NCBI RefSeq assembly: GCF_000283155.1
Contig: NW_004454166.1
Span: forward strand, 9,494,662 to 9,558,661
DNA from: Ceratotherium simum simum
Taxonomy: Eukaryota > Chordata > Mammalia > Perissodactyla > Rhinocerotidae
Direction: 5' to 3'
Length of the DNA stretch: 64,000 nt
Positions 23,106-34,664 of the stretch are shown here, piece after piece. Position 1 is the stretch's first letter. Each line of letters opens with the position of its first letter. The notes beneath the pieces were generated by a model, which had not been told where the DNA came from, did no database searches, and saw only the letters and a program-made list of their open reading frames with translations. The position numbers and the translations under genes were made by a program.

Positions 23106-24055
23106 ACCCACAACGTCACAGAATTTCAGAATTTGAAGGAAGCTTATTGATCATCCTTCTCAATCCTCTATTGCATCCATGAATGATCCTCTACAGCTCT
23201 GATACATAATGATCCAACCTTTGCTTGAACACCCAGTGGTAGAAAATTTACTGTCCAGGAAGGCACTTCATGTTATTTTACAGCAACTGAAATTCATTTC
23301 CCTGAGCCCTCTACTCACTGGTGCAAGGTCTGGATAATAATGGAGCACTGTCCCCAAAGGACTTTAGAAAGGACCGGGAAGGAAAGAGATGGCAAATCCA
23401 AGGACAGCAAGTTTAATTTATGTGGTCAATATGCAAAAAGACACAACCTTTCTAGTTTTATTTCTCTCTGATCTCATGGAGATATTAACCCAGCAACGAT
23501 TCAAAGAAAGTATTCCAATGTGTAAGGAAAACTGAAATCCTCAGTAACAGAAAGTAAACATCAGCCGTTTCCTGTGCCACGCACAATTCACAAATCCTGA
23601 AGGACTATCCAGGGACAGGTGGAGGCTTTCTCAGCAGTGGGTGTCCATAACAGCTTTCCAGTCACTTCCTGAAGAGAATACAGGGATACAGCCTCCAAAA
23701 TTCATCAATTGGTAGTGGATATTTTTTGAAAGCCATCTGGCTTAATTTGAAAGTTAACTGAAACCTGCTGATGGAGTATGAAGACTCTCTAGTGGCTCAT
23801 AATTACAAGATACAACTAACACCCCACATTTCATTCTCTCCTTTTGCTCTTTCTTTAGAGGCATTAATGTGCCCATGATGGGGCTTGGAACAACGCTCAG
23901 AGTGTGTATAAATGTGTAATAGCACATAACAGACCTAATAACACTGGGGCTGGGAATTAGAATTAGTTTTTCTCCAGTTTGGGTTTGAGGGTCTTTGAAG
24001 AATTTTATCTAGAAGAGAATAATCACTAGTATGTTAAAGCTAAATGGACTGCTTA
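23106..24055. other. Mostly unrecognised sequence
   Basis: 23106-23300 resembles an old mammalian repeat (AGAATTTGAAGGAAGC, then TTGCTTGAACACCCAG), unassigned. 23540-24020 has no recognised repeat and is a candidate for conserved non-coding sequence. Confidence 0.4.
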
Positions 24056-24059
24056 ATGG

Positions 24060-24310
24060 TTACAGAGTTTCTGCTTGGGGATAATAAAAAAGTTTTGGAA
24101 ATAGTTGTGATGGTCACACAACATTGTGAATGCAATTAATGCCACTGAATTATATACTTAAATGGTTAAAATGACAAATTTATATTATATACATTTTACC
24201 ACAACTAAAAAAAATTAACAATGCAATGTGCCAAAAATCATTGAATGGTACACTTCAAGGAGGTGACTTATATAGTATGTGAATTACAGCTCAATAAAGC
24301 TACTGAAAAA
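24060..24310 (+). mobile_element. Old L1 3' end
   Basis: AGTTTTGGAAATAGTTGTGATGG, GCCACTGAATTATATACTTAAATGG and CATTTTACCACAAC form the terminal block of L1MB/L1MC-like elements. A second short piece of this kind is at 24400-24475. Confidence 0.8.
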
Positions 24311-24479
24311 AATGAAACCTCTAAAATTTAGTCCCAGAATCTCATTTTATAATTGAGGAAATAGAGGCCCAGAGAGAAAAGGGACTCTACAAAGGTTTTA
24401 CGTGTTTTTTCATGTTAAAAAATACTTCATTTTAATTACATTATCGTATTTTACCACAATAAAAAAATACTTCATTTTG

Positions 24480-25368
24480 TATTTTGTAACAGAGAGACTC
24501 GTAGAAATCCACTGCATCTTAATAAAACTTAATGAATAAAATTGTAAAATATGATTGACTTATTAAGATTTTCTTGGTCCCCAGACTGTTGGAAGATGTC
24601 TTAAATAGGAAATATCTGAATAACTTCTCTTTAATAATAAGCTGTAAGACCACTTGAACTCCAAGATAAAAGAGAGAAATTGCAGTTCCCTAAGAAGAGA
24701 GGAAAACATGCCCACTTACACCCTAACTGACACTTTACAAAGAACCATGAGGTCTTTGGCCTCCAAGCCTTTGTCAGATGAGTGTCACTAGGCCCCAAAC
24801 GGTGTTGACCAAAAAGAGGCCCATGAACACCGCCCCGCCATGAACACACCCCATGAACAACTTACACATCAATGGTTAGTCAGAAAATAAAGAGCTTATG
24901 AGCCAAGCGAAGAGCTGAGAAACCTTCCTCAATAATTCAAGCTGAAAAAAGAAATAGTCACATAGGAAAATAAAATGGAAAGTTCAGCAAAACCTCCTGA
25001 GCTGTTTGACTAGCCCAAGAATTCTCAGCAGGAGTGTCCCAGTATACTTAGGTGTAGAGGTTGGTTGAGAGATGCCTCATTGCTATTAAGGATTAAGATA
25101 CACATGTTTGAAACTCACTTCTTTTTTTAAAAAATAAATAATTCCTGTGTAACCTACATAAAGCTAAGCCACCACATTGCCCAGTCTCTACATAAAGTTA
25201 CACTCAATGATCCAATATAAACATGACAGAATGAAAGTGTATATTAATCTTCACTCCCTCCTCAAACCCAAATAAATTGATATTAAAGGAATAAAAAAGT
25301 TTGTTTTTTTTTTTTGAAAAAGAAAACTCATAAGAATAAAGATGCTGGGAAAGAATAAGGATGAAAGA
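24480..25368. other. No recognised feature
   Basis: AT-rich, no coding signal. A short palindromic stretch, GCCCATGAACACCGCC...CCATGAAC, at 24818-24858 repeats CCATGAACA three times. Confidence 0.4.
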
Positions 25369-25380
25369 GACCATTGATTT

Positions 25381-25571
25381 TTTTTTTCAGTGAGGAAGAT
25401 TGGCCCTGAGCTAACATCCATGCCAATCTTCTTCTATTTTGCATATGGGACGCTGCCACAGCATGGCTTGATGAGCCATGTGTAGGTCTGCGCCCAGGAT
25501 CGGAACCCGCAAACCCCAGGCTGCCAAAGAAGAGCATGAGAACTCAACCACTACAGCGCTGGGCCAGCCCA
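25381..25571 (-). mobile_element. ERE SINE (older, diverged)
   Basis: Poly-T is followed by a GAGGAAGATTGGCCCTGAGC module and a worn head ending GGGCCAGCCC. The flanks AGACCATTGATTTTT and AGACCACTGAATTTT match imperfectly, as expected of an old insertion. Confidence 0.85.
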
Positions 25572-25579
25572 AGACCACT

Positions 25580-26155
25580 GAATTTTTAGAAGATAAAAAG
25601 CAAATAGAGATGCTTTTTCCTCAGTGACTTACCAAACCAGGGGAAATTGCCAAGATACTGCAGAGGGGGATATTGATAACATGTGAACTTATTTTTCTAA
25701 TAATTTTTTTTTCCCAGGAAAGCCTCAGGACTTGGAAACATCAGGAATGGCAGTAGGGATTGGTTCTAAACCTGTATGCAACTTCCACTTCCTCTTAGGA
25801 TGCAGAAAGCTGCAAAAAAAAAAAAAAAAAAGGATTTCCCCCACTTTTTTAAAAGGCACATAATCTTAAAAAAAGATTACATTTTTTGATACATCAAAGA
25901 GCTTAGGTCACAAGGCAACTGAGTAACATGAATTCCAAATAAATTCCTCCAAGGAGAAATAAGACCCATAAACTATTTGCTTTTGGCAGAGAATGGAAAA
26001 AAGTGGTGGTTGTCATATAACCAGATAAAAAGAAATCAACTAAAACGTTAATGAACTGTTAAAGGGCAAGTAGGGGGGTAACATCTCAGCTTGGAATAGC
26101 TGGAGGTCCCAGACACAAAGGGAGTGTCTCTTCTTTGTGGGCCTCTACTGGGTTG
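25580..26155. other. No recognised feature
   Basis: Contains an A run at 25815-25832. No coding signal. Confidence 0.4.
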
Positions 26156-26159
26156 TGTT

Positions 26160-26405
26160 GTTAATCGGCTCTTTCAATCTGAAAACTCTTGTTCTTCAGT
26201 TCTGGAAATTTTTCTTCTATTATGTTTTTTATATTTTTCTTCCATCCATTTTCTCTGTTTGCTCATCTTGGATGTCAGACTTCTTGGACTGACTCCCAAA
26301 TTTTATCATTTTTCTCTTTTCCGTTTCTTTCTTTTCTTTTCTCAAAAGATTTTTTTTCAATTTTGTCTTTCATATTTTCTACTGAATTTTCAACTTCAGT
26401 CTGCA
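26160..26405 (-). mobile_element. Old L1 5' region (antisense), left part
   Basis: CTTCTTGGACTGACTCCCAAATTTTATC in a T-rich context is typical of the complement of L1M 5' UTR/ORF1. It is interrupted by an LTR and continues at about 26990. Confidence 0.68.
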
Positions 26406-26409
26406 GGAA

Positions 26410-26987
26410 AGAGTTAACATAGCAGGCCTGATGTTGCTATCTCTAGGAGGTTTAAGGATGCACCTAGAAACTTGGCCTCTGGTATGCACCAGCGCTACTA
26501 AGTGATAAGGTTGTTTTGTGTGCCTGGGGCACTGAATTCTGTTCTATCAGCCTGCCTAAATCATTTGTGCAAACAATGTGATTTGGGATGAACACCTGTT
26601 TTCCTTGTGAGAGTGTGGAACTTTACTAATTGTGGCTGGTTGCACAGGCAGAGAGTGTCTGAATGACCAACAATAAAAACCTTGGACTCTGAGTCTTAAG
26701 AGGGCTTATCTGGGCAAAAACACTGCACACTTTCCTACATTTCACTGCTGAAAGCCAAAGCATGTTCTGTGTGACAATCCCACGCTATCCAGAGGGAAAA
26801 CCTGGGAAGACTGGGCTGGCTCCTCCAGACAATTCCTGATTTCCCCCTGGCTGATCATGCTCTGTATCCTTTTGCTGTAATAAACAATAGCCATGATTAC
26901 AACTGCCTCTGAGTCTGAGTCCTGCTAGAGAATCCACTGAATGTGTGGGTAGTCACGGGAACCCCCAAAACCTTTGGCTACCATATT
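26410..26987 (+). mobile_element. LTR-like element (ERVL class probable), solo
   Basis: An AATAAA is at 26879-26884 (CTGTAATAAACAATAG). It is followed by GAGTCTGAGTCCTGCTAGAGAATCC and GGGAACCCCCAAAACC, a typical LTR R/U5 pattern. It sits between two halves of an old L1. No internal retroviral genes are adjacent. Ends and target duplication are not resolved. Confidence 0.65.
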
Positions 26988-27230
26988 TTTTTTATTTCTG
27001 TGTGTTCTGTTTTGTTCTCTGATTGTACCTCTTTTTTAAAAACATAGCACTCTGCTCTTGCTTATGGGATGCAATATCTTCTCTTCCCTCTTAGAGAATT
27101 TTAATTCTAAGCTCTGAAGGTATTGCTCCATATAGTGTCTTTTTTCCCCTTCTACTTGGTTTGGTCTCTCTTTTTAACGTTGGAGGCTTTCCTTAAATAT
27201 TCTGCGATACTTGATTGTCCATTCATAGTT
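26988..27230 (-). mobile_element. Old L1 5' region (antisense), right part
   Basis: TATGGGATGCAATATCTTCTC and AGAGAATTTTAATTCTAAGC continue the L1M 5' sequence left at 26405, so the two pieces were one element before the LTR inserted. Confidence 0.68.
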
Positions 27231-28009
27231 AATGATGGGGAACTAAAAAGCTGATGGACACTGTGTTTGCATGGCTAAGGCTTGTTAAATGGTAGGCTTG
27301 ACTGTTGGGCAAGCTGGCTTTCTTCACAGGGAGTGTCAGTATATATAAGCCTTTCACCTGGAAACAGTTTCTCCAGAAAAGAATCCTTTCATTTTCTCCG
27401 TGTGAAGTACATGCAGGGCTGCTGGATTTTTGTGACTAGAGTAGGCAGTGGTTTTCAAACTTCAGTGCACATCTGGACATATGTATATGGGCCTCTTGCT
27501 CTGGGGCCAGCAAGTATTTGGGATGGGCCTCGCCCATAGATGTCTGCCCCTAGACTCCCAGCTCCTGATATGTAGACCTCTCCTGCTTCCTCCAGGGTGG
27601 CCATTCCACCCCAGTTTGGCACAGACCCCTATCTCCTTCTTGTGGCCCCAAGGACTGTCTGCTTTCTACTCTCTTGAGCTGTATGCCCCCTCTCTAGGCT
27701 GCCTCCCACTCTTACCCCTGTCAGACAGATCAGAACGCAGCCTCCTTTGCTTCCCCCATTCTCTGCTTCCCCAAAATAAGCCCCATTTTACATAAGTATA
27801 CTGCTAATCAAGTCAGGGAAACAGAAGAATGGCAAAAACAACAAATGTGAGACCAAGACAGAGGTTTCTGAACTCTTACAAAGTTCTGGAAATTGTTGCC
27901 CTTGATTTACAGTTCCTAATTCTATTGGCTCCAGCCCCACCTTGCCACCTCCTCCACCCCATACATACTGTACTGTAAAAGTAAAAATAAAGAATAACCT
28001 TTTTTTCTT
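27231..28009. other. Mostly unrecognised sequence
   Basis: Apart from a Charlie-type terminus at 27447, no element is recognised. Frames of 85 and 115 codons on plus overlap and lack similarity. Confidence 0.4.
27447..27560 (+). mobile_element. Partial hAT/Charlie-type MITE relic
   Basis: CAGTGGTTTTCAAACTTCAGTGCAC is the left terminus of a common Charlie-derived element. The right terminus is not recognisable. Confidence 0.5.
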
Positions 28010-29030
28010 ATTACACAATATAAAGTTATAGTAGAAAATTACAGATAACCTTCCCCATTTCCCACAATATACACCTGCTCAAATGGAAATTTAAGTCATC
28101 CATAAACCTCCACCCACTACTGTTAACATTTTGGTGTATTTCTTTCCAAGCTTTCTTCTCTTCAAGAATGTTGATTTACCCACATATATAATACATATTT
28201 TGCAAAACTGGGATTGTACTGTGTGTATTTTTTGTAACTTCCCTTTTTATTTAATAAATTATAGGCATCTGCCTAGATAAACAAATATAATTCACAAGTC
28301 CATTTTCATTATATAGATTTATCATAATTTATTTAGCTAATACCACATTGATGGACATTTAAGTTGTTTTCAATTGTTTGCTGTTATAAATGTTGCAAGA
28401 GTTAGCATACTTCCATAAATGTCTGCACATTTGCCTGATGTTAATCTTAGGTAGGGAAATCTAGAGAAATCTAAGACAAGGTGTACTAATTTATACCCAG
28501 TCAACAGTGGCCCCTTTTGCTGCATCATTGCTAACACTGCGTATGAGTATCCTTTTAAGTTTTGATCAACTGATGAGCAAAAATTACATTTTATTTGTAT
28601 ATGCATTTCTTTGATATTGAATATGTTTCCACAAGTCTATTGGTCACTTATCTTTCTTTGTGACTTGCTTGTTCCTGCCCATTTTTCTATTAGGATGGTC
28701 AGTTTTTTTCCTTTGTAACAATTCTTTGTGTACTAAATATATTAACATTTAGTCTGAAACATATATTGTGAATTTCCCCCAGTTTATCATTTGTCTTTTT
28801 ATATGCCTCTGGCACTTATCAACAGTTAGAAGATATAGACTTTTCCTAGTCAAATCTGTCCACCTTTCCCTTTATGATTTCTGCCTGTGGTGGGCATTCT
28901 TTAAAAAGGCCTTCATTCCCTCCCACCCCTGCCAAAACATTTATCAAGATTTACTTCCAGTACTTTTATCCTTTCATTTGTTTACATTTAAATCTTTAAT
29001 TTATCTGGATTTATTCTAGTATATGGTGTG
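28010..29030 (-). mobile_element. Old L1 3' region (antisense)
   Basis: CACCCACTACTGTTAACATTTTGGTGTATTTC, ATGGACATTTAAGTTG and TTTTGATCAACTGATGAGC are complements of old L1 3' end sequence. A solo LTR splits it at 29031, and it resumes at 29459-29490 (GTCAGGGATCTAACTTTATC). Confidence 0.85.
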
Positions 29031-29458
29031 TGTATTAGTCAGGGTTCTTCAGAGACACAGAAGCAATAGGATGTGTGTGTTGAGAGAGAGAGAGAGAGAG
29101 TGATTGATTTTAAGGAATTAGCTCATGTGATTGTGGGGGCTGGCAAGCCCCAAAATCTGCAGAGCAGGCTTGCACCTGGAGACCCAGAGGAGCGTTGATG
29201 CTGCAGCTTGAGAATGAAGGCTGTCTGCTGGCCAAATTCCCTCTTCCTCCAGCGATCTCAGTCTTTTTTTCTCTTAAGGCCACCAAGTAGATGTGGTCCA
29301 CTCACATCATGGAGGGTAATCTCCTTTACTCCAAGTCTATTGATTTAGATGTTAATCTCATCTAAAAAATACCTTCACAGAGACATCTACACTGTGGTTG
29401 GATGAAACATCTGGGTACCATGGCCCAGCCAAGCTGACACATAAAATTAACCATCACA
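29031..29458. mobile_element. Solo MaLR-type LTR with exact 5-bp target duplication
   Basis: It starts TGTATTAGTCAGGGTTCTTC and ends TTAACCATCACA, giving TG...CA termini. GTGTG flanks it on both sides (29026-29030 and 29459-29463). A GA microsatellite lies at 29083-29101. No retroviral internal sequence remains, so it arose by recombination between two LTRs. The family within the MaLR/ERVL group is not assigned. Confidence 0.8.
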
Positions 29459-29490
29459 GTGTGAGTCAGGGATCTAACTTTATCTTTGCC

Positions 29491-31109
29491 CTACTCTTTC
29501 TGAAAGTGGGCCCCACGAAGACCTGATTCCTTCATATTCTCTTCTTTTATTCTGAGGGGGCTAAAAGCAGGTGTTCAACAAATTTCCTTCTCTCTCTGAG
29601 TCCAGCCTTCTCTTCTCTAGATCCTGCAGATGTCTTTTCAGGCCCCTAGATCTCAAATGACAAATAGAGAAGAGTTGTGGGTATTATCCAGCGTCCTCTT
29701 GTCTCCAAAAGTGGAAAGCTTGAGCCATAGCAGATGAAAGGCATGCCCCATGCTGATATCTGCAGGGATCTTTGCCCATGACGCTTCCCCTGTAGAAATA
29801 GCCACAAACATGTTAAGTTTCTACTTATCTTCACACTCTAGCAAGCCCCCAGCCCTTGTTTCTCAACTACAAAGCAGGAACCAAAAGCTGTAGTGCTTCC
29901 TAGCCAGGACATCGTGAGGACATGAGAGCCACAGTGAAAAGTTCTTCCTAAACATATGACATTATTATTATTAATAAGCACTGGCCATTAACTATGAGAG
30001 CTTCAGATGAAAAGTTTCACAACCATGCCAGAGTGTCATATAGGATGAGGATTATAAGCTCCTAAGTGTTTTACACTTGTCTTGTGATCAAAATAGGAAA
30101 GTCTTTACATATAAACTATTAAAAAATTTAGATGCCCCTTTCAAGGTGATTAATCAGGTCTGAATTTCCTTCAGACTCTATGATCACACTGAAGATTCAC
30201 ACCCTGGTCTGTCTGCTCCAGAACTCTCGGCTTTTGCCCCCCTGGCTTGGCAGGAATTTGCATGCGAGGCCAGTCCTAGCTCTGAGTGTGAAGGACCAGA
30301 AGTGGAGCATCATCTTTTGCATTTTGGAGGGCGCTAAATGCCAACTCCCATTACATGGGGCCCAGAATGGACTCTGGGACATTGGTAGCATGCCAGGCTG
30401 CCAGTCTTCTAGTCAGGCAAGTCAGCCAACCTGCAACAAATGCTGCCTGGTCTAGCTATTTAGAACTGAATAATTGGCACAGACATAAATGCCTGCTCAC
30501 TTGCATTTGGTGCCCCCATCTGAATTTTAATTCTTTCATTATACCACAGAGCATCCTTTTTAAAGGCCCAGATCTTCCCATAATAATTAGGTCCTTCCTA
30601 AAGTACCAGGAAGGTTGAATTATTCTTCACACCTCCCTCATCTGGCTGCATTTAAATAAAGTGATATTTACTTTCTGAGTCAACTAGAAGAAAAGAGATA
30701 AGTAAGGCTCAACTCCCTTTTCAAAAGTGCATACAACAGTTCTACAAATGCCTCCTGCTGTCTAAGTGGCAGAGATGTGCCTTCTTGAACGCCACAGGAG
30801 GGGAGCCTTGAAAAATCAGACTTTTGGTGTGTGTTTCCCAGTGAATTGAGGCACTAACAGCCCTGGGAGGCTCTTTAAGGTTGTGGCAGTGTAGTTTGCG
30901 TGTGCCATGATAAAGGGTTCTATTGCTGCTTCAGTGCATTTATAAGCCCTTATTGAGACAGCAGGTGATTAGAGAGGAAAGGAATCCTGTTCAGTGTATT
31001 TTTTTAAATCCTTTGGAAAGTTGTCTCTAAGGAGCCAGGCTACATAGAAATGTAATTGTGATTCTCATCAGGCTGAGACTCAGTAACAGAGAGCCAGAAT
31101 AATGGGTTT
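29491..31109. other. Long stretch without recognised repeats
   Basis: 1.6 kb with no element I can name. Short open frames (under 95 codons) on both strands have no recognised domains. The part at 30780-31090 is low in decay signals and may be conserved non-coding DNA. Confidence 0.4.
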
Positions 31110-31500
31110 TATACAAGCCATTTATTCATTCATTCATTCATTTTTGATTCATTAATTCCTTTACTGAGTGCCTCTGTTATGTACCAGGCTCTGAGTAGGA
31201 TCCAGTTCCTGTCCTCAATGAGCTGAAAGTGTTTGTATGGGGAGTGGTTTGTGGGAGCAGAGAGCAGAGACAGACAAGTAAATAGATTATTAATACAGTG
31301 TGATAATTACTAAAACAGCAGTGGGTATAAGTACCAAAATTCAGATGGGAAGAAGTTATTAGGAATGGTGCCAGAGTAGGGTGGGAAGAGAAGGAAAGGC
31401 TTTACAGAGGACAGCAAGGTTTAGCTGAGTCTTGAATGTGAGTAGGAGCTTGTCAGGCAGATGAAGAAGGAGGCAGAAAAGAAAGAAAGGCACTCACATC
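31110..31500 (+). mobile_element. L2 LINE (sense), first part
   Basis: ACTGAGTGCCTCTGTTATGTACCAGGC, CCTCAATGAGCTGAAAGTG and GGAAAGGCTTTACAGAGG follow L2 order. A (TTCA)n tract is at 31122-31141. The element resumes after the ERE (GGGGCCAGATCTACAAGG at about 31868). Confidence 0.78.
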
Positions 31501-31531
31501 AAATATAGGAAAATGTACAAGACAGCGGGGA

Positions 31532-31754
31532 AGGGCCGGCTCCGTGGCTTAGCGGTTAAGTGCGCGTGCTCTGATGCTGGCGGCCCGGGTTCGGATCCCG
31601 GGCGCGCCCCGAGGCACCACTTCTCCGTCCAACGCGAGGCCGAGTCCCACGTACAGCAACTAGAAGGATGTGAACCTATGACATGCAACTATCTACTGGG
31701 GCTTTGGGGGGAAAAAATGAATAAATAAAATCTTTAAAAAAAAAAAAAAAAAAA
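31532..31754 (+). mobile_element. ERE SINE (ERE1-like)
   Basis: The body is complete with intact A and B boxes, an AATAAATAAAATC tail and a long A run. The TSD AAGACAGCGGGGA is exact over 13 bp at 31519-31531 and 31755-31767. It splits an L2 relic. Confidence 0.94.
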
Positions 31755-31767
31755 AAGACAGCGGGGA

Positions 31768-31905
31768 TGTAAAACAACATGGTGTATGTAGGCTACTGTG
31801 GGCTAGCCTGCCTATACATTGGGAACATGGAGAAGGGGACAGCAAAAATGAGACTAGAGATAGTCAGGGGCCAGATCTACAAGGACCTTCAATACCATGG
31901 AACAT
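31768..31905 (+). mobile_element. L2 LINE (sense), continuation after the ERE
   Basis: GGAGAAGGGGACAGCAAAAATGAGACTAGAG and the GTCAGGGGCCAGATCTACAAGGACC block fit the next part of the L2 cut by the ERE. Confidence 0.6.
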
Positions 31906-32476
31906 ACACCCCTAAGGCAACATGTCCAATAAGCTGTACTCTGGAACTTGAAGTCACTTGGCACAAACCATGGCTACCTGCATCTATCCGTTCATTAAGA
32001 CCTATGAGCCAAGCAGATCCCCCAAAGAGCCAAGGGTATGGCACATTCATCGTTTGACCTGGTTAATATGCTAATAAAGTATGGAGAGGGACAGGCCCAG
32101 GGCCAATGCCCCAGAGCAGCCACTGGGGACCTGCTTTCTTATCACTATCCATCCATTAATTGGTATCCACTGGATACAGTTACACAGCCACTACATGATC
32201 CCTGTACCCAGCCCATCTTTCCACATTTTGCCTTCAATGATGTCACAAGAGACATGACTTGCTGTCATCTGGATATTCTGTGCTCACTCTACATCCCTAC
32301 TCAGCCATTCTAATGGCCTTAATCAAAAAAGGAAATTAGATTACTCTGGCATGACCTGTTATACTGAAACGTTACTGGCTTAGAGGGATTGCTGCTTAAT
32401 TTGTAAGCACTCATAAGCTATTAGTAGAATAATCTTTCGTGGAATTTTGCCTAGGACTGGTGCCAAACTCATGAAT
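31906..32476. other. Unidentified stretch with linked open frames
   Basis: Two overlapping plus-strand frames (31779-32057, 92 codons; 32038-32313, 91 codons) cover it. I recognise no family. It could be part of an old retrocopy or repeat. Confidence 0.3.
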
Positions 32477-32490
32477 TCATAGTTGATGGA

Positions 32491-32689
32491 GGGCCGGCCC
32501 CGTGGCTTAGCGGTTAAGTGCACGCGCTCTGCTACTGGCGGCCTGAGTTCGGATCCCGGGCGCGCACCGACGCACCGCTTCTCCGGCCATGCTGAGGCCA
32601 CGTCCCACATACAGCAACTAGAAGGGTGTGCAACTATGACATACAACTATCTACTGGGGCTTTGGGGGAAAATAAATAAATAAATAAAA
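32491..32689 (+). mobile_element. ERE SINE (ERE1-like)
   Basis: The body is complete and little diverged, from GGGCCGGCCCCGTGGCTTAG to the AAATAAATAAAA tail. The TSD TCATAGTTGATGGA is exact over 14 bp at 32477-32490 and 32690-32703. Confidence 0.95.
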
Positions 32690-32703
32690 TCATAGTTGAT
32701 GGA

Positions 32704-33227
32704 GGGGGAAGGGAAAAATTAATTGTATTTCCTAAAAATCAAGATATTTGCCCACCCTTAGTCCTCCAGTATGATTTCTATTTTCTATGAGTCCCTCAGA
32801 TTATCAACAGTGGTTCTATGGTTTTAGCAGCAAATCTCCCAATAGCTATATAGTGATTTGTTAGTCCAGAAGACGTGGACTCTTTCAGGACAGCTCTTAC
32901 CCCATTCCTCCCCTCTCAGGGGCTTTAGACCCCTTTATCAGTTTGTTCTAGTCTTTTTAGTCAGAATAGCCTTGTCCTTGACAGAGAAGAAACAGCATAA
33001 TTGGAGTCACCCATTAATATTTCTGGTTCTTTCTTTTGTTCTGTCTCTTGAACAGATGTTATGTGTTCTTGGTGACTCTAACTTTTTTTTTTTAACTTTG
33101 GCTTGCTCAGAGCATTAACTCTCATAGTCCATACGTTTTGTTTCAATGTTTAACAGTCCTCAACAATCCCTCGTATGACTCAGATTGAGTTCAAATGTTT
33201 GGTTTCAGGGACCACGAATTGTCTCTT
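32704..33227. other. No recognised feature
   Basis: No coding signal and no named repeat. Confidence 0.4.
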
Positions 33228-33244
33228 TGAACTCATCCTCTTCT

Positions 33245-33549
33245 TTTTTTGTTTTTTTGTGAGGAAGATCAGCCCTGAGCTAACATCCATGCCAATCCTC
33301 CTCTTTTTTGCTGAGGAAGACCAGCCCTGAGCTAACATCTATTGCCAATCCTCCTGCTTTTTTTTCCCCTTTTCTCTCCAAAGCCCCAGTAGATAGTTTT
33401 GTATGTCATAGTTGCACATCCTTGCTATATGTGGGACGCCGCCCCAGCACGGCCGGACAAGTGGTACGTTGGTGCACACCCGGGATCCGAACCCGGACCA
33501 CAAGTAGCAGAGTGCGTGCACCCAACCGCTAAGTCACAGGGCCAGACCC
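33245..33549 (-). mobile_element. ERE SINE, composite type with two tail modules
   Basis: The left end has two GAGGAAGA(T/C)CAGCCCTGAGC modules, followed by the complement of the ATAGTTTTGTATGTCATAG segment, the B box and the head end. The TSD TGAACTCATCCTCTTCT is exact over 17 bp at 33228-33244 and 33550-33566, so both tail parts inserted as one unit. Confidence 0.93.
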
Positions 33550-33639
33550 TGAACTCATCCTCTTCTGTACAATTCCGCTTCAGTATGTCTTTTTTGTATT
33601 ACTTGAGTATAAAGATAGATTTAGGGTTGAGAAGACAGA

Positions 33640-33730
33640 TTATCTCTATGGACCTGAGTCTCTTAATTTATAAAATGAAGAACTCAGATAAGATGACTTC
33701 TAAGGTCCTTTCCAATCGGAAAGTTCTATA
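33640..33730 (+). mobile_element. MIR SINE fragment
   Basis: GAGTCTCTTAATTTATAAAATG and AAGATGACTTCTAAGGTCC are MIR 3' core blocks. Confidence 0.6.
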
Positions 33731-33774
33731 GCTCCAAAAAACTGAAGGGAAGGAGAAGAGAATTTATGGAAAAC

Positions 33775-33945
33775 CTATCCCAGACTAGGCACTGTGCTAG
33801 ACTCAACACTTGTGACTTCATTTAATGCAGCCAACAATCTTACGAGCTGGCCCTATTTGGCAGATAAGGAAGCTGAAGTTCACAGATATTATGTACCTTG
33901 TCCAAGGTCACAGAACTATTAATCCTAAATAAGGGGCAGAGTAAG
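33775..33945 (-). mobile_element. MIR SINE
   Basis: AGGCACTGTGCTAGACTC, CAGATAAGGAAGCTGAAG and CCTTGTCCAAGGTCACAG are antisense MIR blocks. Confidence 0.82.
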
Positions 33946-33974
33946 AATTCAAATATTAATCCATCTACATCACT

Positions 33975-34172
33975 CAACTGGGGAGATTTTGTCCCCCAAG
34001 GAACATTTGGCAACGTCTGGAGACATTTTTGGTGGTCACACCTAGGAAATTGTTACTGGCATCTAGTGGGTAGAGGCCAAAGATGCTGCTAAACATCTTA
34101 CAATGCACAGACAGCCCCACAACAAGGAATTATCTGGCCCAAAATGTCAGTGCAGAGGTTGAGAAACCCTAA
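33975..34172 (+). mobile_element. MER5A (hAT-Charlie DNA transposon)
   Basis: CAACTGGGGAGATTTTGTCCC, AACGTCTGGAGACATTTTTGG, GCATCTAGTGGGTAGAGGCC and GGTTGAGAAACCC follow the MER5A order end to end, at about 190 bp, the usual length. Non-autonomous and long inactive. Confidence 0.92.
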
Positions 34173-34664
34173 TCTAGATAGCAGATCCAAATGATATGCA
34201 AATAATCTGTCACTTTTCAAAATCAGGAAATATTAATTAGTCATTGTTACACACAGTTTTCTATCTGAAGACCCCCAGCCACAGAGAAGAACAAACACAT
34301 ATCCCCAAAAGGGACATGGTCATTGTCCAAGTCTGAGAATTTTTCACTGTATTCCATAATATGCCCACAATTATGTAACAGAAAACAAATTTTCAAAGGC
34401 TTTCCTCTCAAATCTTTGGGCAAAACCCTGGAAGACACAATATGCTTATCCTATGGCTTCACATACCCACTGACTCACTACTCAAATGCCATGAGTGTGG
34501 GAGCCCCACCTTGAAAAGCATGTCTTTAGATGGTAAGAAGGAATAAATTGTCTATTGGCAAAACCAGCCATCTCTTGAAGGTCTCTGACAGCAAAAATTA
34601 TAGCTCTGAATGTAAAAGTGTTATAAAAGAGAAGAGATAAAAGAGTTGAATACGAGAAAAGACC

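Noticed and set aside
29083..29101. GA repeat as an independent feature of interest
   Set aside because: It lies within the solo LTR, where a simple-repeat stretch at this position is part of the element family's usual structure.
31532..31754. A functional serine-type tRNA gene in ERE heads
   Set aside because: A and B boxes are present, but the acceptor stem and 3' end are replaced by SINE body sequence, so these are SINEs and not tRNA genes.
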